Shown here: positions 8,757 through 19,133 of the stretch, piece after piece
Numbering within the stretch: position 1 is the first letter of the stretch
Layout of the letters: each line of letters opens with the position of its first letter
Assembly: GCA_013115125.1 (NCBI GenBank)
Contig: JABANN010000460.1
Span: forward strand, 1 to 27,822
From: Perkinsus olseni
Lineage: Eukaryota > Perkinsozoa > Perkinsida
DNA length: 27,822 bases
Direction of reading: 5' to 3'
Translations under genes and position numbers: made by a program
Notes under the pieces: generated by a model
Told to the model about the DNA's origin: nothing
Seen by the model: only the letters and a program-made list of their open reading frames with translations
Databases searched by the model: none

Positions 8757-9047
8757 ATGAACATTGAATCGGGTGATAGGCGTATGATCATTAGACCGAA
8801 GGACATACCTACGGGCTTCTGTAAGACGACCACTGGCAACAAGGGTGCATGCTGCTGCTCAACCAAGTTCAAGCTGTTTGATGGGCAGCAGCTCATCATA
8901 ATAAAGGCACCGCTCATTAGCATGCCCATTAAGCGGTCTCTGTGTCCCTGTTCTCAGTTTTTTTCAACTCGGTATATTTGTTCTGATTTCCGTAGGCACA
9001 TCTGTTGCTTAGTTGTGAGTGCCTCACGAGAGGAAGGGGATTCGGAT
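8757..9047 (+). CDS. Uncertain coding stretch upstream of the low-complexity gene
   Basis: An open frame starts at ATG 8757 (MNIESGDRRMIIRPKDIPTG) and stays open into the next gene. It contains a Cys run and the segment KFKLFDGQQLIIIKAPLISM. A T-rich acceptor-like tract followed by CGTAG (8957-8994) suggests an intron of about 60 b that keeps the frame. It could be the 5' part of the gene annotated from 9048, whose family would be expected to have an N-terminal domain, or a separate small gene. I recognise no domain and could not place the splice sites firmly. Confidence 0.28.
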
Positions 9048-9872
9048 ATGGCTTCCCATCACTTCTCTTCTAATTTCCATGCGCAAGTAGCTGAAATGAC
9101 CCGCCTATCATTGGGTTCTATCAAGACATGGTGCTCTACGCACATCAGGCTCAATATGCCGTCAGTCTCCTCCTATTCCCATGCCCCCGCCCAGGAACCC
9201 TACGGGATCTGCACATCCCACGGCTGTAGGAGGAGGAGGCCGAGGCTCATTATCAGCGGTTTCTCAATCGTCTGATGGTGATGATGTCGATGAATTAGTG
9301 GATACTCTTAACTCATCGCTGGATGTTATCAAGGATGCACTCAGACAACCAGCCACTCCTGATAGCGCTGATTTCATTAATAATCTCATGCTCGAGGTGG
9401 TGCTCATACTCCTCTTGTATCTATAATTATGGATGCAGTGCTCTTTCATAACAGATACAGCAGAATAGAGATAAACTACAAGCACGTGCTGAGGAGTTAG
9501 TCGAGAGTGGTCAGTTTGGCAGTACTGATCGTATATTTGAATCGCTGGAACAGGTATGTCATCATCAGCTTCACATAGTTCCACCTCTTGGTGAAACAGG
9601 TTAGTCAAGTAGAACCCCGGTTCGATACCTGGACCCGGAATATCACCCAACAACAACAACAGCAGCAAGGGGGGAATAGGCCCGCACTAGGAAGAGTTAA
9701 CAGGCTTTTCAGTCGCCAAGGTGAGGAGGAGCTTAGTGCCGGCAGTCCATCTCCCCCATGGTGACGATGCAGGTAGCAGCAGTACGGATAGGAATGATCC
9801 ACTTGCTACGATTCCCTCATTCGGGTTTGGCGAAGAGACCGAACGTCTCAATGCCTCTCCTCCTCCTCCTCC

Positions 9873-9914
<42 letters not shown>

Positions 9915-11021
9915 GGAATATGATGAAGCTAAGGTGCAGGCCTCCAACACAAGAAAAGTGAGAAGTCTAACCGCCCTCCATTCTAAACATCGCCTGAGGG
10001 AAACGCCCATGTCAGGCACTCGAGTCCGTACCAACACTTTCACTATCTGGAGTTGCTGGTCGGTCTAGACAGCAGTCTGGTAAGGTATCCTCATCACGGG
10101 GCAAGAGTAGTAGTAGGAGAAGGTCCCACTCGGCTAGAGGTGGCAGCAGGAAGTGGGTCCTCACGTCATGAAAGACCACCATACCACGCCTTGCCTCATT
10201 ACTAAGGCCTCGGTCGTCGGCGAAAACCCGTCGTACTCCTCGTCCTACGGAGGACCCATCGTCATCCAATGTGAACCCAACAGCAGCTGGTGATACTGCT
10301 AATACACTTCCGCAGCCTCCCAGCGATGAGGATCTTGCATGGGATGTAGTAGGAGATGGGTTTGATCAGGCCGCGGGCCCACATCATTACAACAACTTCA
10401 CTCAGGCTCTACCTGTGCAAGGTGCATCAAGTGCTGCGGATGCAGTGGCAGCAGTAAACCCAATCCCTTAACTACGGAGAGAAATATTCCTCTTTTCAGT
10501 GGGACGATGCTTTTGCCAACGCTAACGATAATGCCTTCCAAACCATCCCCGACTTGACTACCAACACAAGCCAGCAACAGGCCGGTGGTAGCCTATTTGA
10601 TGGGGCGCAACCGATGGAACAGTCTGCTGCTGCTGCTGGTGCTGCTGCTGCTGGTGGCCATGATCATGCAGCGGCACCAGCTGGGGTTGCAGCAGCGACA
10701 GGTGGGTAATCGTTCAATCTGCCGTTTCCAGTGTGATCTTTGCAGGTCGTCCCGAGAGTGGGATGCCCACCTCTGCTTCAGCTCGTATGCGTATAAATCT
10801 CGGATGGGAAGATGGTGCAGCAGCGATGTTTGGTTCCAATAAGAAGTCAGCTCGTTCCAGCCTAGAGAGTCTCTTCATTGACGTAGGTCTCGCAGTATAA
10901 TGAAGCAAGAATGGAAGCCGCATTGGCGACTCACGTTCACGTATTCCTGTATTCTCAGGCCGTGGCCAAGTCGTTGAAGATTGACCCATCGAGGGTGAGA
11001 GTTAATAACGTAGTATTATGA
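9048..11021 (+). CDS. Low-complexity protein with GAT-like helical region, 10 exons, about 518 aa
   Basis: Exons are 9048-9114, 9149-9396, 9455-9553, 9600-9720, 9746-9964, 9999-10152, 10207-10453, 10500-10701, 10746-10882 and 10959-11021 (TGA). A Pro/Gly-rich start is followed by a helical region of about 90 residues (DELVDTLNSSLDVIKDALRQ, then NNLMLEIQQNRDKLQARAEE). Its layout recalls the GAT domain of TOM1/GGA-type trafficking adaptors. The rest is disordered: poly-Q, PPPPP followed by 13 Asp, an Arg/Ser-rich stretch, poly-Ala and acidic W-containing patches (DEDLAWDVVGDGFD) that could be adaptor-binding motifs. Two introns here are candidates for very short ones (25 and 34 b). Family assignment is tentative; the exon chain is good from 9149 to 10882. 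Confidence 0.58.
9874..9912 (+). repeat. (GAT)13 microsatellite coding for poly-Asp
   Basis: Thirteen perfect GAT codons directly follow five CCT codons (9859-9873), so the protein reads five Pro then 13 Asp. The perfect triplet purity suggests slippage and length variation between strains. Confidence 0.95.
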
Positions 11022-11731
11022 GTAGGATACTTACTCAACTGTCTATTACTTCTCTAAACCCTCCCAATGAATTACATCGCCGTTTTTCTGACACTAAACG
11101 GGTTCAGTTGTCATTCAATTACACAGAGAGTAGCCTCCTTGTGAAGACTGCTGCTCATTGTGCTATTGTCGCTTGGGGCTAGCAGTGCTTCAATGCACGA
11201 ACGCACTTACGGTCGTACGCACGTCCGGTGTGGCAACGGTATATCTGATTGTGATTGATGACCCCTCCCGTGAACGTTCTGGAATGGCTACGCTCGTCAT
11301 AATTCACTTCATCTCGTCTAATGTCTCCGACATCTTGTGACATTAGTAAGGGTGATACCAGCAGCAGTGAACAAAATCAATGGGTTGGCCTTAGAGGGTG
11401 ACGTGACGTGGCTCGCCGCGACTATACGCTATGCAACAGCTGCCACCGGCTTCAGTACTACTCAGCTGTTAGACTATCATCGCCGCAATTATCTTTGCTG
11501 CTACTGTGTATCATTGATCTTAGATAACCGTCTGACCTTATTCCTGAGCCTTTCACTCGCGTGCATGAGTATGAGCTCTAGGCTAGAACTTGCGCTAGGC
11601 TAGATTACGCTGTAGAACGTCATTATCGAGCAACTCCATTCGAGTGCAGCTTTTTAACTTTGAGGCATGTGTCAACTATCCACTATGTACTGAGTTATAG
11701 TGCAAGCCCTTTGATTGCTGCTGTGCAATAG
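11018..11731 (+). CDS. Weakly supported gene, 5 exons, about 149 aa
   Basis: The ATG at 11018 overlaps the previous stop (ATGA). Candidate exons are 11018-11129, 11186-11269, 11347-11507, 11582-11643 and 11701-11731 (TAG), with introns of 56, 77, 74 and 57 b, and the phases agree. The product starts MSRILTQLSITSLNPPNELH, has a hydrophobic patch (VATVYLIVIDD) and a Cys/Arg-rich part (RRNYLCCYC). No motif is recognised. Several other splice choices also keep a frame open, so I trust that the stretch is coding more than I trust this model. It may in part belong to the upstream gene. Confidence 0.33.
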
Positions 11732-11748
11732 ATAGTTGTCATCCACCC

Positions 11749-13168
11749 ATGGGCCAGCACGATCCGGAGGACAACCCTGCCAAGAGGCACGAACCATCTG
11801 ATGATATACCTCGAGTGAGCCTTGCAGGGGCGGTGGCCAACCCGCATGACATTGATGTACTCCGATCTCTATCAAGAGAAGTATCAGCTGCAATGGAGAA
11901 GTGAGAGATGTTGTTGGGCTCGTATAATCAGTCGGTCTCTGGTATTAGGTACGGCTGCTTCATCATAGTCAATCACGGCGTGCCTCGGGAAGTCTGTCAG
12001 GATGTCGAGCAGACATCCAAAGAGTAAGGTCGGCGTACAGCTGTCGGAGGGTATATGCTCGTCGATGTTTAGGTTCTTCGATCTACCCGTTGAAGTGAAG
12101 AATGAGGTGCTGGCTACTGCAGATGATTTTGAAGGTTATGATGCCGGAGGAGAGCTTCTTTACACGAGTGAAGAAACGGAGGAACATCTGAAGGACACTC
12201 GTGGACAGGCCGATGCCAAAGAGTCCTATCAGATTTGGCCTTCTACTTCGAGCTATCCCGGGTCTACCCGATCAGGTATGGATAAGATGTCCCTGGTGTA
12301 CTCCAGATATTGGTACTGCTACTTCACCCTTAGGTGGGACCAAGTGGCCAAGATTGCCACAGGGTTTCCGTCAGAAGTATATGGCTTATTACAGAGAGAT
12401 GGAACGACGTGAGCTTTCGGAAGAATAGTATTGAATGAGTTCTCTAGCATTCTCAGTAACAAGTCTTATTTATCAACTGCTCGCCATCGCACTCGGGAAG
12501 GAACCTCAGTATTTTGAAGAGATGAATGAAGGGCATCTGGCAGTTTTACGTCTACTATGCTACAAGGACGTGAGTTCTAAGCGCTCCTCACCAGTATCTT
12601 CTTAGCACTCTAGCATCATCTTGTGCTCAGAATCCGAATGTGTCTGAGGGAGGTGTTAGATGTTCAGTCCATAGTGACTGGGGCCCTCTTACTCTCCTTC
12701 GTCAGGCTAATAGCGATACTTGTGGCATGTAGGAGTTGTGTCGATGCGCCCTTGGGTAGATAGAATGCTGTAGGTATCTGCAGATAGTCGATCCATTGGG
12801 TGAGTGGATGGATGTGAAGACTAGGGGTGATGAAATATTGGTCAATACCGGCGATATGATCGACTATTGGACAAATCATAGGTATGCATCTCGGGCTGCA
12901 CCATCGATAAAGGAAGGTCACGGGATCCTCCATGCTCGCAATCTATTGTTGCTCCTGTAGGTGGGGGGCCATCAAACATCGTGTTGTACAACCAGAAGGG
13001 CCACTTACAGAACCGAGGTATAGTTTTGCATACTTCCACGCTTTCAACCCCGAGTCCATGGCTGATCCACGCGATTTTGATCCCGAGGCTCCGAGCCGTC
13101 CCGTCAATCAATGGGATTATGTTGTTCGGAAGAAAGTTAACTCGATGTCGGCTGGTGATGCTGAGTGA
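11749..13168 (+). CDS. 2OG-Fe(II) dioxygenase, isopenicillin-N-synthase-like, 8 exons, 343 aa
   Basis: Exons are 11749-11900, 11949-12023, 12073-12275, 12334-12408, 12457-12569, 12631-12728, 12774-12881 and 12961-13168 (TGA). Every junction is in phase and several donors are GTGAG or GTAAGG. The N-terminal family domain reads IPRVSLAG... and GCFIIVNHGVPREV...FFDLPVEVK. The catalytic double-stranded helix has H220-x-D222 (VHSDWGPLTLL), LQIVDPLGEWMDVK, NTGDMIDYWTN, H281 (IKHRVV), and the R294-x-S296 pair (EPRYSFAYF) that binds 2-oxoglutarate. All catalytic residues are present and the length is normal for the family (about 300-370). Members oxidise small molecules; the substrate cannot be told. 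The start follows the previous stop by 17 b. Confidence 0.92.
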
Positions 13169-13490
13169 AATTTGCGTCCTTTTATCCGTGATTAGTAACT
13201 ACGTTGTTAGAGATTTATCATTTTCTACAAGATCTGCCTTGAGTTTTGGGTGGGACAGTGCCACTGTCCCAGTGGTAGTGCTGACAGGAATTGTTATACA
13301 CATTAGTACAAGAACTACGTCCGAATTATGCGGACGGAAGTGGAACTCTTGGGCCAATAACAATCTGTGTCAACCGATGTACAGCCATGGCACAGTTCTA
13401 CGAAACACCGACTTTAGAGCAAGTCAAACGCTGCAGATTCACCATAGGAAGGAGGCTGATAGATGTCCCCAAAAGTTGTCGTGAAGAATG
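13169..13490. other. Region between convergent genes, 322 b, with a 21-b palindrome
   Basis: The plus-strand dioxygenase ends at 13168 and the minus-strand gene ends at 13491 (or at 13439 with an alternative last intron). A strong inverted repeat sits at 13251-13271. Open frames on the plus strand across 13291-13629 read through the antisense of an exon I consider real, so I do not call a gene here. Confidence 0.5.
13251..13271. repeat. Perfect 10-b inverted repeat with 1-b spacer
   Basis: TGGGACAGTG and CACTGTCCCA are exact reverse complements separated by a single C. The hairpin is GC-rich and lies between two convergent genes, where it could affect 3'-end formation or serve as a binding site for a dimeric protein. 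Confidence 0.8.
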
Positions 13491-16400
13491 TCAGCTCTGG
13501 TATGAGGGAGTCCGAGCCTGGATATGGACTTTTCGGGTCCCGGAGATGATGCTTGTGGTTGACACATTGTCGAAGGAGCTAGTGCTCGTGGTAGTGCACA
13601 GCCACTCCTGGCACGATAAACTTCCATAATCAAATCCTTCTTGTACCAAGATACATGCTAGTCTAACTTATCCAGACTCCGGCGTTGGATTTAAAACTCG
13701 CACCCACAAAGCTTACACCGTGAACAGGTAGGGAAGCTTCCATAGCGTTGGTGGCTACTGTCTGGACTCCTGCGAACTGCAAACACAACACTGCCATGAT
13801 GAACATGAGTGCCATGTGTTGCAACCTCCATGCTTTGAGTCAACTCATGGATCACTAGGGTCGATTCTGACTGAGTGGCGAGTGTGGCAAACTTTGCACA
13901 TATGAGTAGCCCTTCTCCTGGAACCTGACAGCTACCACTATTGATTGGGAAACACGGATTTACCCTGCTGCATTACCATCCACGCATCCGAAGTTGGCGA
14001 GAGTATCAGCAGGACTACCAACAACGTCCTTCGGGCTGGATAAGATCACCTCTACAAACCTGTTGTAGCGTTCTGTGAAAACAACAAGGTGACAACATGG
14101 TTACGTTCCTGAACCATTTACCCATGCGGCTTCGGCGTCGGCGGCCTCCGCCAAGCTTCTCAGCAGGTGTTGCGGGAAGGAGTTTATCCGGCTGTTGAAA
14201 TACCTGGTTGTTGAATGCGATAGTGAGCGAGTAGCAGCAGGGGATCCACCTCATCCGGCAATTGTCTTGCAACCTCATCCTCGCCTTGTTCTGGTGGCTC
14301 CTCATCCTCATCATCATCATCCAAAGGCCTCAGTAGTTCCATCAGAATGGTAACATCACTCTTCCTGCGTCCTCGTGGGTTATGCTTACCCTTCACTCCT
14401 GCAGACGACCTACAGGCAGAGCGTTCTTGACCTTATCATCAGACGCCTCCGATGTAGAAGATCCTCGGATACCTACTCATGTTTTCGTAGGGACTGACTT
14501 AGTTTGGTAGAGTAAGTCGATCGGAAGCGTGCTGAGCTGAGTCGACGTCCTGCCTGTTGCCATTTATCGGAGTAACTGCTACACCACCTGCTGGTAGGGT
14601 GAGAAGCCAAAACTCCCTACAATGTCGGCGAAGATGGCGGTGCTCCTCCTCCCCCTTGAGTGAGCACTGCTGAGGGACTTTCAGTTAATATCATTGCATT
14701 GTCTCCTGTTGTAGCATCCTCTGAAGGCTTCCCCTTGCCAATGTCGTCGTCGGCTACCAACGCCGTCTGCTCCCGACCTATGAGTGAGATAGGTTGTGGC
14801 AGCCGCCAGAGAGGTATTCCGACCTAGTTTTGTAAGCATCTGCAGTCCTGTAATGGAGCTCAGGTCCCGCAAAGTTGGCACATTCATCCCAACCTCGGTG
14901 TGACCCACACTGTGAGGTGATGGTTGTGATAAAGCGTGACCACCTCCACGCTTCCACTCTCTGTCGATCGTCCTCATGTTCTCGTCATGTCTGATATGAC
15001 TCCCTGATCGCTGAGTGTTCTTATATCCTATTACTTGTCTGTAAATTTCTGTAAGTGGCTTTCCTCTACCTCCCTGGATTCACGAAAAGCGGCCTCGAAC
15101 TGCGACCAATCAGAATCACTATCAATGGCAGAGTCTGTCGTAGAAGTTGAAGGAGAAGGACAGTCTGACATTAGAGTTCGACACTTGGCTATACTTGGTA
15201 TACAGCAGCTCACTCCGATGGCAGCTACTGCTACTGGTCGTATCCATTTCTCCCGGTATAAGGCCTAGTTGCTGTAGCCCTCTGCGAATGTAGTAGAGAT
15301 CAACCCTGTAGGACTTAGTACGGTTGAGCTTGGCTAACCCTTGTAACCTGGTAGTAACAAGAATACAGTAGTCGGAGGATGATGTACTCTGATGACCTAT
15401 GGCGCATGGTCTTCCTTCTCTTCTGCATCACGTGCCTCACATTTATTCGCCTCATTATCGTCGCATAAGGGGTATCTCTAGATAATAGCCATTTCATGGA
15501 TACTGCACCTGTATGATGGTGGTGATGATGAACCGTGAACAGTACTACTACTCTACCTGGTATAAGGTGGTCTAACAAGCTCGGGCTGTAATCATCGTTT
15601 GTAGATACCTTCAACCCTGCGAGTAGTTCCTCACTATTTACCAGAGCATAGATATTGTAGGGAAGTCCATCTAGACATTGTTGTCCTTCAAATGAGAAAA
15701 AGTCTGTCGCAGTACTCCGAGTGAGATGCCTCATTAGTGCCACCTATTCGAGGAATCCACTGGAAACCCAAATGCTGTCGTAGTCCTTGCTCACAAAAAC
15801 TCTGTTGCACTGCTGCCTATCGAGCTCAGCGATAACCAAGTCATCGCCATCAGTAGCAGCGTCTGAACCTCCTGCCCCTGCCGCGCCAGCGCATAGCCTT
15901 TGTACCTGGACAGGGTTCGTCAGAGTGTGTATTGATGGTGTAACAACGCTCACACAGGCAGCAAGACTTGTAGCATTCTTGACGAGTGAGTAGAGTTGCC
16001 TCACATAGAGGCACCGATCTTCGTCATCATCATGTACATCAACCAGCATTCTCAGCTTATCATCTGCATCATGCCATGCCACAGTTGTGACGGGGGCGGC
16101 GGAGGGATGAGATAGTTAGACGACCTTCTACCTTTATCAGTGTCCATGTTAGTCAATAGCGTAAGACATGTGAGGAGCCTCATGAAATCGACACGGGTGA
16201 CTTTAGTCGAGATGTTGTGTGTGTTGTCTTCCACTAAGGCGGTGATGCTGTTGCTGCTGCTGTTGCTGATGCTCATTCCACAGATACTGCATCGCACAGT
16301 GCTACCACGAGCGAGGGAGAAGACTCCCCGAATGAGAGGCTCCTCGTGCCTAGGCACAGGCTTCCAACATCAATTGGACCTTCGCTCTCATGTTACTTTC

Positions 16401-17417
16401 GGAATATGGCGAGCTTTCGACAAGCTGTAGAGAAGGTAGAGTATGAGAGGCAGCATGGCACACCGTTCGTGCTTCGATCCTTCCCTTGCTTCAAGATCTG
16501 TGAGGAGTGGCCCATGACAGAGTCTATCAGCATGCTGCTGGTGTTCCCACTACCATTCCTGCTAGCATGGGTCGTAGTTGATGTATCACCAGGTTCTGTG
16601 AGATCTTATCATTGAACGTTTGGACCTGGCCGGAATAGATCATGCTCGACTACGACTAGCGACTTGCAGCGACTAGCACGACTTGGACCTAGCGGCAGCT
16701 GGTGGTGCAGAGATGATGATGCTGACCAGAAATGCTTCATTCTTCGGGCATGCATTCAACATGATCTCAATAAATACGCCACACCATGCCTTAGCTCTTC
16801 GACGGTTGGCCTCTAGTGTCTTCAGACCAGACGATATCGTACCCAGAGCATTAGCAATGAGTATCTAAGGGATGTGATGAGGAACTAGAGATAGAATAGT
16901 AATCACTGTTTGGAAGGTTTGCATCGTAATCTCCCTCTCGCCATTACTGGCACTGTAGAAGATGCTCCTGAAACAAGTAGGTCACATACGGTAGAGCGGG
17001 CCTCGTGGGAAGGAGGCCGGACTACCGAGCTTCTTACCTCACCACACGCCCATTCAACTGGATCCCCACGTTCCAAAGGATACGATGAAGATCTGTCGAG
17101 GCTACCATCGATGGTGATTTCTTCCCACTACCGGGCAATTTGGACACTGCTTCATCCAATGATCCATAATTGAAGACTAGACAATCCTTGAGAGTGGCCC
17201 ATAGACGCCCCATCAGCTCTGTATTCTCCTTCTTCCTATCCTGTACCTGCTGTAAGTTTTGACACATAGTCATGATGATGATGATGATGATGATGACCAC
17301 TACTACCTTGAATTGTCTATTGAGCTCTCTAACTCGTTGTAGTAGTCTTCTAGCCTCACAACCTTTGGCCGGATCCCCACTGCTAATCATCATACTCCGT
17401 CTTATATCACTATTCAT
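13491..17417 (-). CDS. Large unrecognised protein, 21 exons, about 933 aa
   Basis: Minus-strand exons: 17417-17307, 17249-17038, 16967-16907, 16864-16727, 16625-16590, 16497-16397, 16349-16132, 16063-15795, 15743-15557, 15508-15367, 15305-15235, 15164-15035, 14972-14758, 14720-14621, 14578-14499, 14463-14432, 14390-14204, 14158-14122, 14072-14019, 13967-13719 and 13662-13491. All 20 junctions keep phase, which chance would rarely allow. Donors are mostly GTAAG/GTGAG-like, and one intron has TACTAAG before its acceptor. The N-terminal part is helical and contains a segment resembling a decayed EF-hand (DLHRILWNVGIQLNGRVVR). The middle has acidic patches, and 15164-15035 encodes a Ser/Thr/Asp-rich linker. 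Near 14330 there is an Asp/Glu run (LLRPLDDDDEDEEPPEQ). The C-terminal quarter is Cys- and His-rich (CSRLACILVQEG). I cannot name the family. An alternative last intron would end the gene at 13439. Confidence 0.7.
16647..16685. repeat. Five imperfect CGACT-based units inside an intron
   Basis: CGACT recurs five times in about 39 b within the 101-b intron at 16626-16726, one of the longest of the large minus-strand gene. It may explain the intron's length; no function is apparent. Confidence 0.5.
17272..17296. repeat. (ATG)8 microsatellite in the first intron of the large gene
   Basis: Eight ATG units lie inside the 57-b intron 17250-17306. Length changes here would alter intron size directly. 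Confidence 0.9.
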
Positions 17418-17773
17418 GAGTTACCCTCCATGCTGACAGGCCGCTGTCATCGTCCAGGAGTGTGCAAACTGCGGTGATGAAGACTAGTTGTGCGTGGTGG
17501 TGGTATCGTAACACAAGGACCCTTCAGCAGTTTACAGAAGCATGAAATTATGAGGCTGCTATCATCAATAATTACGTGTCTGGATTATCATGTGCACTCT
17601 TGACTTCACACAGTAGTCATGACTTAGGTAGTGCTAGGTGGGGCTGGAGCAGAGGACAGATGTCCTATCACATGCAGCAGTGAATGGCGGATACTGGTGA
17701 GAATCCAGGGAGCCCGTTGATCATCGGCATCATGCCACGTCAACTGAGTGTACATTGTGATGTGTGTAGTCTT
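17418..17773. other. Intergenic, 356 b, upstream of the large minus-strand gene
   Basis: It lies between the start of the large gene (17417) and the stop of the next minus-strand gene (17774). No open frame fits neighbouring exons and I saw no repeat or RNA gene. It should hold the 3' end of the upstream gene and any promoter or trans-splice site of the large gene. Confidence 0.45.
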
Positions 17774-18914
17774 TCATTGGCAGGTGGTTGTATGATTCAT
17801 CATTTCCTGCCGCTTCCGAGCTTCAACTCGTTTCCTACCCTCCTCTCGCATACGCTCAAGTTTCTCTGATGTGCCACTACTACCAGAAGATACCTGAGTA
17901 TGCTAACAACAGCAACAACAGCCGCCGCCACTCAAAAGGGGGCATCCACCAACCTTGTCACTTTCTGGATACTCACGATCTATATACTCATCATCCGACC
18001 CAGCATCACTAATGGTCGGTGTTGGTATCCCAGAGAAGTCCATAGTCTCTGAGCCAGAGACAGGTCTGACTGTCTTCCTCCTTCCCACCAGAGCTTTACG
18101 TCGGTTGCGCCTATGACCTGGGCCCAATGGTTGGTAGGCTTCTGGGCTTGTGGTTACGGTTGACGATCCGCAGGTGGAGGGTGGAGGCTGAGGGCAACAC
18201 ATCCCTCTACCCGGGCTGATAATATAGGTGTGGTGATACGGTCTCACATGATGATCTCCCCTGGGTCGGGGTAGGTTACCACCAACCTCAGAGTGTGTAT
18301 CAGTCTCAGGAGGGTTAGTCTGTGGCAGCGAGGCTGCTGTTGTAGTAGCATCGCAATCTTTCGCCCCGTAATCCGGCAACGTTGTTGTTGTATCATTGAC
18401 AGGTATGAGGGCCTCCGTGGCCTCAGGGTTGGTCTCTGGATAGGACCCTCTCAGGAAGCAAAGGCTCAGGAAGAAGTTAGCCAGCTGTTGACCTAATTGA
18501 CGACCTCCCTCTACCAAGTTTACAATACTAGCAGCAGTAGCCGAATACAGATGGTGGTATGATGATGATGTTGCTCCTCCTCAAGTTGTTGTTGTGTTGA
18601 TGATCCTTGACTGGTATTACATACCCCGGTGGGTATGGTAGCGGCCATACTGTGAGACATAGATAACAGCAGCTCTAAACCACTATGATATTACAACACC
18701 ACACAAGGGCATCATCATAGTCACTATCATCAGTCAGCTGAAGCCGAGAATCATGCAACGGAGCAACAGCAGCGGAAAGGGAAGAGAGTGAAGGCCCCTG
18801 GTGGTTGCAGGTGCTGCTGATCGAGGACTCGGAGGGATGATAGTAATCAGTAGAAGAAATGCCTTCTCTCGTTATTAATGATATTGTACCTCGATGATTG
18901 GAACTGCCCAGCAT
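17774..18914 (-). CDS. Ser/Thr-rich protein with basic helical tail, 4 exons, about 335 aa
   Basis: Minus-strand exons are 18914-18700, 18649-18612, 18579-17954 and 17902-17774 (TGA). The ATG at 18914 follows an acceptor-like TATTACAG by one base. The N-terminal third is Ser/Thr/Asp-rich (SSISSTCNHQGPSLSSLS). Then comes a short hydrophobic helix (GQQLANFFLSLCFLRGS), a Thr/Pro/Asp-rich linker, a basic patch (RRNRRKALVGRRKTVRP) and acidic ISDAGSDDEYIDREYP. The last exon encodes a charged helix (KLERMREEGRKRVEARKR) likely to form a coiled coil. The 32-b intron (18580-18611) is needed to join frames. The long third exon may hide a further intron near 18290-18220. I recognise no family. Confidence 0.55.
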
Positions 18915-19133
18915 ACTGTAATACAACAGTAACTCTTACTTTACACTGTTGTTGGTGATAGCCAACCTAGGTTGCAAATAATAGGGGTCCGATCGGGTTA
19001 GCTTGTCCTGAGATTGTAATACTGATACCATATGGCCACACCATCGTAGCTCACCATCTTAGAGAAGTGGTTATTTATCCGTGTTACCCCAAAGTCAAAG
19101 CATTCGAGCCTATCGCAGCTGTGATGCCTTCGT

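Noticed and set aside
9687-10043. Minus-strand ORF with a long Ser run
   Set aside because: It is the antisense of the (GAT)13 coding repeat; the plus frame joins exons on both sides.
10883-10895. A 13-b intron that would keep YNEARMEAALATHVHV in the protein
   Set aside because: It is too short to be believable when a 76-b intron with a good acceptor (TATTCTCAG) starts at the same donor.
13291-13629. Plus-strand open frame with MAQFYETPTLEQVKRC
   Set aside because: Its 3' half is antisense to the last exon of the large minus-strand gene, and it has no supporting splice structure. The first part could be real but I cannot support it.
13663-13815. Minus-strand ORF starting MALMFIMAVLCLQFAG, which looks like a signal peptide
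   Set aside because: It is an out-of-frame reading of exon 13967-13719 of the 21-exon gene, which is open over 249 b and fits its neighbours in phase.
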